The notes under the pieces: model-generated
Databases searched by the model: none
Told to the model about the DNA's origin: nothing
Seen by the model: the letters and a program-made list of their open reading frames with translations, nothing else
Shown here: piece by piece, positions 16,380 to 24,904 of the stretch
Numbering within the stretch: position 1 is the first letter of the stretch
Layout of the letters: each line of letters opens with the position of its first letter
Assembly (NCBI GenBank): GCA_910583605.1
Contig: CAJTXN010000007.1
Span: forward strand, 1-64,000
DNA: 64,000 nucleotides
Reading direction: 5' to 3'
DNA from: an uncultured Lachnospiraceae bacterium
GTDB lineage: Bacteria > Bacillota > Clostridia > Lachnospirales > Lachnospiraceae
Made by a program: the position numbers and the translations under genes

Positions 16380-16541
16380 ATGAACGGGGCAAGTATTGTT
16401 TTAATTCTTTTCATTGGTGCAGCGTTTCTGCTGGCTGTCCGGTATATCCGGAAGAATGGGGATGTGTGCTCCGGATGCAGCAGGCATTGCCGGCTGGAGA
16501 AAGAAAAGCGGGAATGTGGAAATCCTGAGAAGAAAAAGTAA
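16380..16541 (+). CDS. FeoB-associated Cys-rich membrane protein
   Basis: 53 residues, starting one base after the feoB stop. One transmembrane helix (SIVLILFIGAAFLLAVRYI) is followed by a short tail with CSGCSRHC and a later Cys (KRECGN). This matches the FeoB-associated Cys-rich membrane protein family found beside feoB in Firmicutes. The cysteines may receive or hold iron, but the role in the family is not well defined. Its position makes co-translation with FeoB near certain. Confidence 0.85.
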   Translation: MNGASIVLILFIGAAFLLAVRYIRKNGDVCSGCSRHCRLEKEKRECGNPEKKK

Positions 16542-16552
16542 TAGAAGTAACC

Positions 16553-16613
16553 AATAACTGTATTGCTTATCTGTTCACAAAGTGAATGATGATATGTAAG
16601 CGATACAGTTATT
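16553..16613 (+). terminator. Terminator of the feo operon
   Basis: Arms 16553-16569 and 16597-16613 pair over 17 bp with one wobble. An inner GTTCAC/GTGAAT stem sits in the loop, and TTTTT follows. Confidence 0.85.
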
Positions 16614-16755
16614 TTTAATTTATTTCCAATGGGATTGAAATGTATTTAATAAATACAGGTATTACATGTCGGATTTTGTCGAGGGATTTGTGTTGTATTT
16701 TTTTGTTTTTTTATATAAAATTAATTGCAGAATCTGACAAAAATTAACAGGGGAG

Positions 16756-17166
16756 ATGAATGTGAGGGTGAAGTGGAGCCTTGAGATGAAAGAGCAGTTT
16801 AGTGATCTTTCCATTATCAGTATGATTACAGCCAATAAAAGTACAGTGAAAGGAAATTTTGAGGACGGAATATACATAAAGGGAAGAAGGACAGAGTTTG
16901 AAAAGGTACCGGTATGCGGAGGAAAATTAGAAGTCTGGCTGCCGGTTGATAAAGAAAAGAAAGAGTTTTTTGGAAAAGAATTTGTATGTCCGGGTCATAT
17001 GGAAGTATATGAAGAGTATGTCTGTGAGGAAGGAAGCTATGGCGCAGCATTTGAAGTGTGTCAGATGCCGGAAGGGAAAGAAACAGAGGTTTCAGCCCGG
17101 GAACTGGCAGAAGCTTTTCGGGAAGAAACAGAGGAAGAATATCCGTGTACCTGTGTATCCATGTAG
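16756..17166 (+). CDS. Hypothetical protein with C-terminal Cys pair
   Basis: About 136 residues. AACAGGGGAG lies one base before ATG 16756 and six bases before GTG 16762, so the GTG may be the true start. The sequence is strongly acidic in its second half (AEAFREETEEEYP) and ends CTCVSM. Cysteines also occur in VCGG, VCPGH and VCEEG. There is no signal peptide or membrane helix and no family I recognise. It stands alone behind the feo terminator. Confidence 0.55.
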   Translation: MNVRVKWSLEMKEQFSDLSIISMITANKSTVKGNFEDGIYIKGRRTEFEKVPVCGGKLEVWLPVDKEKKEFFGKEFVCPGHMEVYEEYVCEEGSYGAAFEVCQMPEGKETEVSARELAEAFREETEEEYPCTCVSM

Positions 17167-17250
17167 GAATTATTAAAAATAATGGAGAGCTAGGCACGAT
17201 TATACCAGACAATTCTAGGCAGCCATAAAATGTATGTAAAGGAGAATGAT

Positions 17251-17556
17251 ATGATAGATAATAACAAAATTGAAAAAATTGTAGAAGAAAGAAAAACAAT
17301 GCATCCTGATGATCCACGTGTTGTGGAGAAATGGAATGAATTAACAAAGATTTTTATCCAGAATGAGGAAAGCACGATAGCGTATTTAAATGGTTGTTGT
17401 AAAGAAAATATAGATTGGATAAGTGAAATATTTGAAGATATTTCAGAACAATTACAAAGTTCTAGATTTATTGAATGTATAGAAAAATTAGCTGTCAAGT
17501 ATCCAGATTTAAATTTAGAGCAAGATATTTTGTATGCAAAAGAGGCATTAAAGTAA
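17251..17556 (+). CDS. Small acidic hypothetical protein, possibly immunity-like
   Basis: 101 residues from ATG 17251 (TAAAGGAGAATGAT upstream); a longer frame from 17230 has no site. It is helical, with HPDDPRVVEKWNEL and the segment IDWISEIFEDISEQLQS, then LAVKYPDLNLEQDILYAKEAL. Small acidic proteins of this shape often sit among orphan immunity genes of polymorphic toxins, but no toxin is adjacent, so that is only a suggestion. The gene is AT-rich compared with its neighbours. Confidence 0.5.
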   Translation: MIDNNKIEKIVEERKTMHPDDPRVVEKWNELTKIFIQNEESTIAYLNGCCKENIDWISEIFEDISEQLQSSRFIECIEKLAVKYPDLNLEQDILYAKEALK

Positions 17557-17786
17557 TATCAGCTAAGCAGGTGATGTATTTTCCATGAGAATAAAATAAT
17601 CTGATTAGTTGATGAAAAAACAATCAAAAATATTGAGAGACCGTTTCAAGTTTTGTGTAAACTCAAAAACTGATATAAGATTTGTTAATAGTTACAAATG
17701 GGCAGATCCGGATTTTCGGGTTCTGCCCTTATCTGTATTATACAGGGAATTTTACCACTGTCCATGCAGTTTCAAAAAAAATCCCT

Positions 17787-17990
17787 TTACAGATTTCTGC
17801 CAGTCAGACGTTCCTCAAAGTAAATCTCCAGCTGGGAATGAATCTGCTCCCAGTCCTGACGGTGTCCCGTCCATTTCTTTGTGATATCCATAGTTGCCAG
17901 ATAAAGCATTTTTAGAAGACTGTCATCCGAAGGAAATACGGTTTTGGATTTTGTCACCTTACGGAGCTGGCGGTTGAATGTGCCATTCTT
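17787..17990 (-). pseudogene. C-terminal fragment of an IS256-family transposase
   Basis: On the minus strand the frame reads KNGTFNRQLRKVTKSKTVFP, SDDSLLKMLYLATMDITKKW, then QDWEQIHSQLEIYFEERL and a stop. This is the characteristic end of IS256-family mutator transposases. The rest is missing: the fragment stops at about 17990 where an HD-domain fragment begins on the other strand. Catalytic Asp residues are not in the remaining part. Confidence 0.85.
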
Positions 17991-18332
17991 GCAATAAAAC
18001 GAAATGAAAATGTTGAATTAGCTATGATTGCAGGGCTTTTGCATGATATATATACATATAAGAAGCTTGATAGTACAGATCATGCTAACAAAGGCGCGTT
18101 ACTTGCAAAGAAAATATTATGTTCTATTGGCTCTTTTTCAAGTCACGAAATAGATAAAATATCTCAAGCAATTTATAAACATAGTGATAAGACTAATATA
18201 GACACTCTATTTGATGAAATCCTCAAGGATGCAGATGTGTTACAGCATTGTTTATATAATCCACTTGTTCATGTGGCGGAATATGATAAAGACAGATTTA
18301 GGTTGCTCAAAGAAGAGTTAGGATTAATTTAA
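17988..18332 (+). pseudogene. 5'-truncated HD-domain phosphohydrolase
   Basis: The frame is open from the IS256 junction at about 17988 (IKRNENVELAMIAGLLHDIY). It carries the HD motif AGLLHDIYTYKKLDSTDHAN and a later metal-binding Asp (EILKDADVLQHCLYNP). This is the HDIG/HD family of metal-dependent phosphohydrolases. The N-terminal His-containing helix is lost and there is no start codon with a ribosome binding site; the first ATG at 18024 lies inside the fold. A free product of about 102 residues cannot be ruled out. Confidence 0.7.
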
Positions 18333-18778
18333 CAGATTCCGGTTTGTCGGGGAAACAACATTAAGACAGAAAAATGAATATTGTTTACCTTTGGGTATCG
18401 ATTATCTTATCAGACAATCAGTTACCTTTTTTATTTTCAAGAACTATTAACAAGCACAGAAAGAATGAGGTATCAAAAATGATTGAAAGCAAAAACGATG
18501 CAAGCAGAAACTTAGAAAAAGCATTACAGGCATACAGTCCTTGCAGGCAGAGTATGACAGTATCAGCAAGGAGAAGTCAAAAACTCTCACAGAGTTAGCT
18601 TATGCTGAAGGAATCAGCTACAACAGGAAAACCTTGAAAGGGAGCTTCAGAACGAGAGCCGACAACACAGCAGGCAACAGGGCAGAATAAAACGGAGGGA
18701 GGAAGAAATTTAATGAAAATATAAGTGTGATTGTGGTATTCTGTTAGAAATACAAATTGGAATTTAAGGAGATAAAAA
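18333..18778 (+). other. Intergenic stretch with decayed coding fragments
   Basis: No intact gene. Between 18480 and 18690 short in-frame stretches (for example EYDSISKEKSKTLTELAYAEG, in a different frame from the open one nearby) look like the end of a plasmid or ICE protein. Several stops and frame changes break it. Confidence 0.4.
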
Positions 18779-19228
18779 ATGCTTGTCAGAGAATATCAGA
18801 TATCCGACTGCAAAGAAATTACAGAGCTATTTTATAATACAGTCCACACAGTAAATGCGAAAGATTATACAAAAGAACAATTAGATGTATGGGCAACAGG
18901 ACAAGTGGATTTAGAAAAATGGAATCAGTCGCTTCAAGAACATTACAGCATAGTTGTTATTGAAAATGAAGTTATTGTAGGCTTTGGGGATATAGATAAA
19001 ACGGGCTGCCTTGATCGTCTGTTTGTTCATGCTGATTATCAGGGAAAAGGTATTGCGACTGCTATTTGTAATCAACTGGAGCAAACTGTTCAAGGAGATA
19101 TTACCACTCACGCTTCTATTACGGCGAAGCCTTTCTTTGAAAAAAGAGGTTATAAGGTTGTTAAGGAACAGCAGGTAGAACGACAAGGAATTTTTCTTAC
19201 AAACTTCTGTATGGAAAAAAACAGATGA
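18779..19228 (+). CDS. GNAT-family N-acetyltransferase, YafP-like
   Basis: 149 residues, ATG behind TAAGGAGATAAAAA. The acetyl-CoA site is visible in LDRLFVHADYQGKGIATAIC (Q/RxxGxG/A loop). The C-terminal block THASITAKPFFEKRGYKVV and GIFLTNFCMEK follows the order seen in E. coli YafP. Enzymes of this group acetylate small molecules, sometimes xenobiotics; the substrate here is unknown. It is the only intact gene inside a stretch of decayed mobile DNA, which suggests acquisition by transfer. Confidence 0.85.
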   Translation: MLVREYQISDCKEITELFYNTVHTVNAKDYTKEQLDVWATGQVDLEKWNQSLQEHYSIVVIENEVIVGFGDIDKTGCLDRLFVHADYQGKGIATAICNQLEQTVQGDITTHASITAKPFFEKRGYKVVKEQQVERQGIFLTNFCMEKNR

Positions 19229-19250
19229 TTTTCTGATTGGAATGGAGAAA

Positions 19251-19607
19251 ATGATGATTATTTTAATAACAGGTGCATCACACACAGGTAAGACTGTGCT
19301 TGCTTAAAAACTGCTTGAAAAGTATAAATATCCATATTTATCAATAGACCATCTGAAAATGGGTTTAATTCGTAGCGATTATACCAAACTCACACCCAAA
19401 GATGACGATAAGCTCATAGAGTATCTGTGGCCTATTGTTCGCGAAATGATTAAAACCGCCATTGAGAATAAACAAAACCTTATTATTGAATGGTGTACTA
19501 TGGAAAGCGTTTTAGAAGATAATGCACAGTTTTTGAAACTTGCAGAAAAGTACAATGTAAAATATGTGCTGATTGATGATAAGTACGAGATAGATATTGA
19601 TTTGTAA
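19251..19607 (+). pseudogene. Decayed P-loop kinase-like ATPase
   Basis: ATG 19251 opens a P-loop protein with the Walker A motif GASHTGKT, but an in-frame TAA follows at about codon 18 (after KTVLA). The frame continues with KLLEKYKYPYLSIDHLKMGL and MIKTAIENKQNLIIEWC. The distal part jumps to NVKYVLIDDKYEIDIDL, so a central segment is also missing compared with full-length relatives of about 190 residues. Both lesions point to a dead gene. The original role was probably a small-molecule kinase or AAA-type ATPase. Confidence 0.75.
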
Positions 19608-19672
19608 TAATAAATTCAAGTTTGTCTAAACAGCCATTATCACAATGACAATAGAATAAATAACACAACATT

Positions 19673-19704
19673 AGAGCGTATAGAAAAATAAATCTATGCG
19701 CTCT
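19673..19704 (+). terminator. Intrinsic terminator
   Basis: Eleven-bp stem with one wobble (19673-19683 with 19694-19704), followed by TTTTT. Confidence 0.8.
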
Positions 19705-19725
19705 TTTTATGTAAAGGAGTAGAGT

Positions 19726-19911
19726 ATGAGCAAAGACAGCAAAACAGGAAACCCGCAGGATATCCGCCTGTTCCATACAGACCGGGGAAATGAATTTAAA
19801 AACCGGACCATTGAGGAGCTGCTGAAAACCTTTGACATAGAACGTTCACTAAGCCATAAAGGATGTCCCTGCGATGATGCAGTGGCGGAAGCAACATTCA
19901 GGATTATCTAA
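19726..19911 (+). pseudogene. Fragment of an IS3/IS150-type transposase integrase core
   Basis: About 60 codons with IRLFHTDRGNEFKNRTIEEL and SHKGCPCDDAVAEATF, the second catalytic Asp region and the stretch before the catalytic Glu of an rve-type integrase core. Everything N-terminal and the final Glu-containing helix are missing. It is a remnant only. Confidence 0.8.
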
Positions 19912-19971
19912 TGAAAATAAACCAGTAAGGTCAAAATTTCTTATTAGGTATAATAAAACAAATCCTGAGTG

Positions 19972-20013
19972 CAGAAGAATATGCTTGACAGTATATTCTT
20001 TCTGTGTTATTTT
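19972..20013 (+). promoter_or_regulatory. Promoter with inverted repeat ahead of the FtsX-type ABC genes
   Basis: TTGACA at 19985-19990 and a weak TATTTT at 20008-20013 are 17 bp apart. An inverted repeat, CAGAAGAATAT (19972-19982) with ATATTCTTTCTG (19993-20004), flanks and covers the -35 box, suggesting a dimeric repressor or activator site. The regulator is not in the window. Confidence 0.5.
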
Positions 20014-20122
20014 TGATATATGAATAAATGCTCATATGAAAATATTTAAGTAAAGAATGAAAAATTTATTTAGATAATTTTAAAACACACAATTGGCTGA
20101 CAAGCGGAAAAGAGGTATGCTC

Positions 20123-20821
20123 ATGTTTTTAAAAATTAAGGATTTAAAGAAAAGTTTCGGTACGGGAGAAAACAGGATAGAAGTTCTTCAAGGCATTAAT
20201 CTGGAAATCGAAAAGGGGAAGATTTGTGTCCTTTTAGGCCCTTCCGGTTCCGGAAAGTCTACCCTGTTAAACATTATCGGTGGCATTGATTATTCCGATA
20301 GCGGAGCGGTGATAATTGACGACGAACCGTTAAAAGATATGAATGAAAAAACATTATCCCTGTACCGCAGGAATCATTTAGGCTATGTTTTCCAGTCCTA
20401 TAACCTGATTCCAAATCTCACGGTAAAAGAGAATATAGAAGTGGGTGCATATCTGAGCAGTCAGCCGCTGGATATGAATGAACTGCTGGAAGTGCTGGGA
20501 CTGACAAAACATAAAGATAAACTGCCGGCACAACTCTCCGGCGGACAGCAGCAGAGAACGGCTATCGGCAGGGCGATTGTTAAGAACCCGGATATCCTGT
20601 TATGTGATGAACCGACAGGGGCATTGGATTATAAGACCTCCAAAGAAATATTATCTTTAATAGAAAGTGTGAATCAGAAGTACGGAAATACGGTAATTAT
20701 TGTAACGCATAATGAGGCGATTAAACTTATGGCAGATCAGGTAGTTAAATTAAGAGACGGGCAGATTCGGAAATGTTACATGAATGAGGTAAAAGTTTCT
20801 GCAAAAGAGCTGGATTGGTAG
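20123..20821 (+). CDS. ABC transporter ATP-binding protein, MacB/LolD type
   Basis: 232 residues from ATG 20123, with AAGAGG seven bases upstream; longer starts lack spacing. Walker A is GPSGSGKST, the Q-loop is VFQSYNLIPNLTV, the signature is LSGGQQQR and Walker B is ILLCDEPTGALD, followed by a switch His in VTHNEA. The long-tail MacB-type sequence (NRIEVLQGINLEIEKGKI) pairs with FtsX-family permeases. The partner permease starts eight bases after its stop. Such pairs act on peptides, lipoproteins or antimicrobials at the membrane. Confidence 0.92.
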   Translation: MFLKIKDLKKSFGTGENRIEVLQGINLEIEKGKICVLLGPSGSGKSTLLNIIGGIDYSDSGAVIIDDEPLKDMNEKTLSLYRRNHLGYVFQSYNLIPNLTVKENIEVGAYLSSQPLDMNELLEVLGLTKHKDKLPAQLSGGQQQRTAIGRAIVKNPDILLCDEPTGALDYKTSKEILSLIESVNQKYGNTVIIVTHNEAIKLMADQVVKLRDGQIRKCYMNEVKVSAKELDW

Positions 20822-20829
20822 GTGATAAT

Positions 20830-23121
20830 ATGCAGAAAGAAAAAATCAGAAATCCGTTAATCAAACGAATTCCGAAAGAATTGAAGTCTGAATTTGGAAA
20901 ATATGCGGTAATATTTCTATTTCTGACGGTTACTATTGGCTTTATTTCCGGTTTTCTTGTAGCGGATAACAGTATGACAGAAGCCTATGAAAAAAGTTTT
21001 GAAAAGTATAACATCGAAGACGGAAATTTTGAATTAACCGAGCCTGTTTCGTTGGAAATGAAGCGAAAGCTTGCCGAAGAAAATATAAAGATATATGATA
21101 ATATTTATTTGGAAAAACAGGTACTAAATGAAAACACCACCCTTCGGATTTTTGCAAACCGGGAGGAGGTCAATCTTATATGTCTGATGAAAGGCAGACT
21201 GCCGGAGGTGGAAGGTGAAATTGCAGTTGACCGGTTATTTGCAGATAAAAATAAGATACATATCGGGGAGGAAATTGAAATTGATAACCGAAAGTTTCAG
21301 GTGACGGGACTGGCGGCATTTTCTGATTACAGTGCTTTGTTCAGTGATAATGCTGAAATGATGTTTGATGCAAAATGTTTTGGAGTAGCAGTAGTCACAG
21401 GGGAACAATTTCAACAGATGAGCCTTACGGGACTTCATTATAGTTATTCATGGCAATATGAAGATAAAACACAATACAGCCGGCAGGAAGAATATGAATA
21501 TTCGGAAAGACTGATGAAAATACTGGCCATGGATGCCGGAAATCCGCTGTTAAAATTCACACCGGAATATTCCAGTCAGGCAATCCGTTTTTCCGGAAAC
21601 GATATGGGGAAAGATAAATCCATGATTCTTGTATTGTTATACATCATTATGGTAATTCTGGCCTTTATATTTGCCGTTACCATTGGTAATACCATTGAAA
21701 AAGAGGCGGCGGTTATAGGAACACTCTGGGCATCCGGATATACAAGAAATGAGCTGGCTGCACATTATATTGGACTGCAGGTGATTGTATCGGTGACAGC
21801 CTGTGTGATTGGAAATATTCTGGGATATTCTTTGTTTAAAGAAGTGGTGGCAGGTATGTATTATAACAGTTACAGCCTTCCGGCATATGAAACACTATGG
21901 AACGGAGAAGCCTTTCTGCTGACTACAGTGATTCCATGTATTATTATGCTGGTGGTAAACCTGTTTATTTTATATAATAAATTATCCCTGACACCGTTGA
22001 AATTATTAAGAAATGATCTGGCGAAACATAAAACGAAAAAAGCAGTCCGTCTGCCGGAATTTAAGTTTTTGGCAAGATTCCGAATTCGGATTATTATACA
22101 GAATAAATCCGGTTATTTTCTGTTGCTGATAGGAATTGTATTTGCAAATATACTGATGTTGTTTGGATTGATGTTAGAACCTCTGCTGGACCACTATGGC
22201 AGGGAAGTAGAGGAAAAATTAATTGCGGATTACCAGTATATTTTAAAGCGGCCGGCAGCGACGGAAAGTGCAGCGGCAGAGGCTTTTGCGGTAACCACAT
22301 TACAGACTGATTTTAGTAAAAAGAACAATGAAGAAATAACCGTTTATGGAATTAAAAAGAATTCCGGTTATGTTGTTCGAAATAACATACCGTTAAATTA
22401 TGATACATCCGGTGTTTATGTTTCCGAGGGGATACTGGAGAAATTTCATTATTCGATAGGGGATACACTGAATTTAAAGGAATTATATACGGATAAAACT
22501 TATGAGATGACAATTGTGGGAAGCTATGATTATCCGGCGGGGATGGCAGTGTTTATGAGCAATGAGGAGTTCTGTCGTTTGTTCGGAAAGGAAGAAGGAT
22601 ATTTTAACGGATATTTTTCAAACGAAGAAATAGCCGATATAGATGCCGGATATATTTCGTCAATTATTACGCTTAATGATGTAAACAAAGTGGTAAGACA
22701 ATTAAACGATTCCATGGGAAGTTTATTTCCTTTAATTAAATGGTTTGCTTTTGGAATGGCAATGTTAATTATCTATCTTCTTTCTAAACTGGTACTTGAG
22801 AAAAATGCCTCTTCCATTTCCATGGTTAAAATTTTGGGATATGGAACCGGGGAAATAGGAAAACTGTATATCAGTTCAACAACTGTTGCCGTGGCAGTTT
22901 CCATATTGATAAGTCTTCCGGTTTCTTATGGGGTTTTGAATTTTTTGTATGCATGGATTATGAGCAGCATATCCGGCTGGATTACTTATTATATTAAATG
23001 GACGGTTTTTGCAGAGATGGTATTTTTTGGAGCTGCAGCATATGCAATTGTAACTTTTGTTCAGTATCGGAAAATTAAAAAAATACCAATGGAAGCAGCG
23101 CTTAAAAATACCGAAATATAG
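20830..23121 (+). CDS. FtsX-family ABC permease
   Basis: 763 residues from ATG 20830. One N-terminal helix (YAVIFLFLTVTIGFISGFL) precedes a large extracytoplasmic domain (about residues 50-265). Three helices follow (about 268-390), then a second long unit with another external domain (about 460-610) and three final helices. This is the duplicated FtsX/MacB-like layout of Gram-positive exporters. The charged ends (QNKSGYFLLL and KIKKIPMEAALKN) match FtsX domain borders. The substrate is unknown. It has no adjacent two-component system, unlike BceAB systems. Confidence 0.85.
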   Translation: MQKEKIRNPLIKRIPKELKSEFGKYAVIFLFLTVTIGFISGFLVADNSMTEAYEKSFEKYNIEDGNFELTEPVSLEMKRKLAEENIKIYDNIYLEKQVLNENTTLRIFANREEVNLICLMKGRLPEVEGEIAVDRLFADKNKIHIGEEIEIDNRKFQVTGLAAFSDYSALFSDNAEMMFDAKCFGVAVVTGEQFQQMSLTGLHYSYSWQYEDKTQYSRQEEYEYSERLMKILAMDAGNPLLKFTPEYSSQAIRFSGNDMGKDKSMILVLLYIIMVILAFIFAVTIGNTIEKEAAVIGTLWASGYTRNELAAHYIGLQVIVSVTACVIGNILGYSLFKEVVAGMYYNSYSLPAYETLWNGEAFLLTTVIPCIIMLVVNLFILYNKLSLTPLKLLRNDLAKHKTKKAVRLPEFKFLARFRIRIIIQNKSGYFLLLIGIVFANILMLFGLMLEPLLDHYGREVEEKLIADYQYILKRPAATESAAAEAFAVTTLQTDFSKKNNEEITVYGIKKNSGYVVRNNIPLNYDTSGVYVSEGILEKFHYSIGDTLNLKELYTDKTYEMTIVGSYDYPAGMAVFMSNEEFCRLFGKEEGYFNGYFSNEEIADIDAGYISSIITLNDVNKVVRQLNDSMGSLFPLIKWFAFGMAMLIIYLLSKLVLEKNASSISMVKILGYGTGEIGKLYISSTTVAVAVSILISLPVSYGVLNFLYAWIMSSISGWITYYIKWTVFAEMVFFGAAAYAIVTFVQYRKIKKIPMEAALKNTEI

Positions 23122-23159
23122 TTGAGAATTTTTTATCAATAACATTACTTGTATTATTT

Positions 23160-23201
23160 TTGAATATCATGTATTCTATTGTATATAGTTAGCAGTAACT
23201 A
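23160..23201 (+). promoter_or_regulatory. Putative promoter and palindromic operator ahead of DUF2325 gene
   Basis: TTGAAT at 23160-23165 and TATATA at 23182-23187 are 16 bp apart. The palindrome TAGTTA-GCAG-TAACTA (23186-23201) covers the expected transcription start. It resembles MarR- or DtxR-type sites, but the regulator is unknown. Confidence 0.45.
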
Positions 23202-23247
23202 ACCAATAGCGATATTATCGGAATGATTCATGGAAAGGAAAAATAAA

Positions 23248-23532
23248 ATGAGTGTAGTTATTGTGGGCGGACATGACCGCATGGTACATCAGTATAAAAA
23301 AATCTGTAAACAGTATAAATGTAAGGCAAAGGTATTTACCCAGATGTCCGGCAGCCTGAAAGAGCAGATCGGAAGTCCGGATTTGATTGTGGTATTTACA
23401 AATACAGTTTCACATAAGATGGCAAAATGTGCATTGGATGAAGCGGAACGTAATAAAGCGCAGGTGGTACGGTGCCATACCAGCAGTGAAAATGCGTTGA
23501 AGGAGATATTGAAAGAGAAATGTGTGGGGTAA
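23248..23532 (+). CDS. DUF2325 family protein
   Basis: 94 residues from ATG 23248 (ATGGAAAGGAAAAATAAA upstream). The start MSVVIVGGHDRMVHQYKKIC and the later DLIVVFTNTVSHKMAKCAL and VVRCHTSSENALKEIL are the pattern of DUF2325, a small Rossmann-like domain found alone or at the end of larger proteins in Clostridia. The biochemical role is unknown. It has its own promoter with a palindrome and a very strong terminator, so it forms a single-gene unit. Confidence 0.85.
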   Translation: MSVVIVGGHDRMVHQYKKICKQYKCKAKVFTQMSGSLKEQIGSPDLIVVFTNTVSHKMAKCALDEAERNKAQVVRCHTSSENALKEILKEKCVG

Positions 23533-23555
23533 TTTTTTGATATTGGCTGGCCGGA

Positions 23556-23613
23556 CGCAGAGTCGGAAGCCTTCAGGCACAGGCTGGCTCCTCTGCCTGA
23601 AGGCTTCCGACTC
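23556..23613. terminator. Strong hairpin, 22-bp perfect stem
   Basis: Arms 23556-23577 and 23592-23613 are perfectly complementary over 22 bp with a 14-nt loop. Confidence 0.8.
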
Positions 23614-23874
23614 TGCTGGTTTCTGTCAGGTTAGAAAGTTTTTATTGGATATTAATGTATTGTGATGGATTTCTGTGTAATAACTATAAAAAATATTTTC
23701 ATATGGAAAAAAGTGTTAACTGGTATCTTGTAATTCTTCTTTTATTCCTGTATTATCTTATCATGTGTTTTGGTGGCACTAATATGGATTCACTGATTGC
23801 CATAGGTTCCGGGTATTATTTTATCTTATGTTTTGACGGCAGACCGTGGATTGGCAGGAAGGAGACAGGATTAT

Positions 23875-24792
23875 ATGAAATTATATATGGCACCTATGGA
23901 AGGGTATACCAATTATGTGTATAGGAATATTTATAGAAAATATTTTTATGATTTTGATAAATATTTCACTCCGTTTATTGCTACGAATAAAAAAGCATCT
24001 TTAAACAGTAAGGAATTAAAAGATATCCGGCCGGAGGATAATCAGGGCCTTACGATTATTCCCCAGCTTATGACCAATAACCCAGAGGATTGTCTGGCAA
24101 CCTGCAGGCGGATACAGTCGCTGGGGTATCAGGAGGTAAATATTAATATGGGATGTCCCTCAGGAACCGTGACCAATAAGGGGAGAGGCGCCGGTATGTT
24201 ATATGATACGGATAAACTGAAAGCGTTTTTAGACAGTCTTTTTGAGGGGCAGCCGTCTCTGAAAATATCCGTTAAAACCAGACTGGGACGTTATGAGGCA
24301 GAAGAGTTTTATCCGATATTGGAGATTTATAATGAATATCCGTTGGAAGAACTGATTATTCATCCCCGCACCAGAGAAGATTTTTATGGGAACGTTCCCA
24401 ATCTGACAGTGTTTGAAGAAGCCATGAAATTAAGCCGGAATCCGGTGTGTTACAATGGAGATATTTTTACAAAACAGGATTATGAGAATCTTCTTCAACG
24501 GTTTTCAACACTGGACAAAGTCATGCTTGGCAGAGGAATCATAGGAAATCCGGGACTGGCAGAAGAAGTCCGTAATGGAACGGAAACCGACAGAAAAAAA
24601 GTAAAAGATTTTCATAACGAACTGTTAACGGCATATAGCAGCCTGCTTTCCGGTGATACAAATATTTTGTATAAAATGAAATCTTTCTGGGTGTATATGG
24701 GAGATTTTTACTGTGATGAAAAAACAGCAAAAAAGATTAAGAAAGTAAAACGTCTGGAGGAGTACAAGTCAGTTGTAGATGGAATCTGGTAA
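23875..24792 (+). CDS. tRNA-dihydrouridine synthase family protein
   Basis: 305 residues from ATG 23875 (AGGAAGGAGACAGG upstream). The FMN-dependent Dus TIM barrel is clear: YMAPMEGYTN at the start, INMGCPSGTVTNKGRGAGML with the catalytic Cys, IIHPRTREDFYG and VMLGRGIIGNPGL. These enzymes reduce uridines in the D-loop of tRNA with NAD(P)H. The family has several branches, and this one is not the standard DusB linked to nifR3 operons; exact position specificity is unknown. Confidence 0.9.
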   Translation: MKLYMAPMEGYTNYVYRNIYRKYFYDFDKYFTPFIATNKKASLNSKELKDIRPEDNQGLTIIPQLMTNNPEDCLATCRRIQSLGYQEVNINMGCPSGTVTNKGRGAGMLYDTDKLKAFLDSLFEGQPSLKISVKTRLGRYEAEEFYPILEIYNEYPLEELIIHPRTREDFYGNVPNLTVFEEAMKLSRNPVCYNGDIFTKQDYENLLQRFSTLDKVMLGRGIIGNPGLAEEVRNGTETDRKKVKDFHNELLTAYSSLLSGDTNILYKMKSFWVYMGDFYCDEKTAKKIKKVKRLEEYKSVVDGIW

Positions 24793-24862
24793 ACCGGACA
24801 CTTGATTTTGGGATATTTAACCTACAGTTATACGTTTCAAGATTATCTTTCCGGTTAATCAG

Positions 24863-24897
24863 ATTATGAGGTTCGCCAGAGCAGCAAACCTCATAAT
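24863..24897. terminator. Hairpin between convergent dus and coat genes
   Basis: Eleven-bp perfect stem, arms 24863-24873 and 24887-24897. It lies between two convergent genes and can serve both. Confidence 0.7.
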
Positions 24898-24904
24898 TCA
24901 GATA

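Noticed and set aside
17609..17915. Two overlapping plus-strand open frames
   Set aside because: The minus strand of this stretch encodes a recognisable IS256 transposase end, so the plus-strand frames are chance.
19251..19607. Stop-codon read-through in the kinase gene
   Set aside because: The stop is TAA, which is not recoded for selenocysteine or pyrrolysine, and a central part of the protein is missing as well.
23655..23924. Open frame of 89 codons before the Dus gene
   Set aside because: It overlaps the better supported Dus start at 23875 in another frame, has no ribosome binding site and no recognisable domain beyond one hydrophobic stretch.
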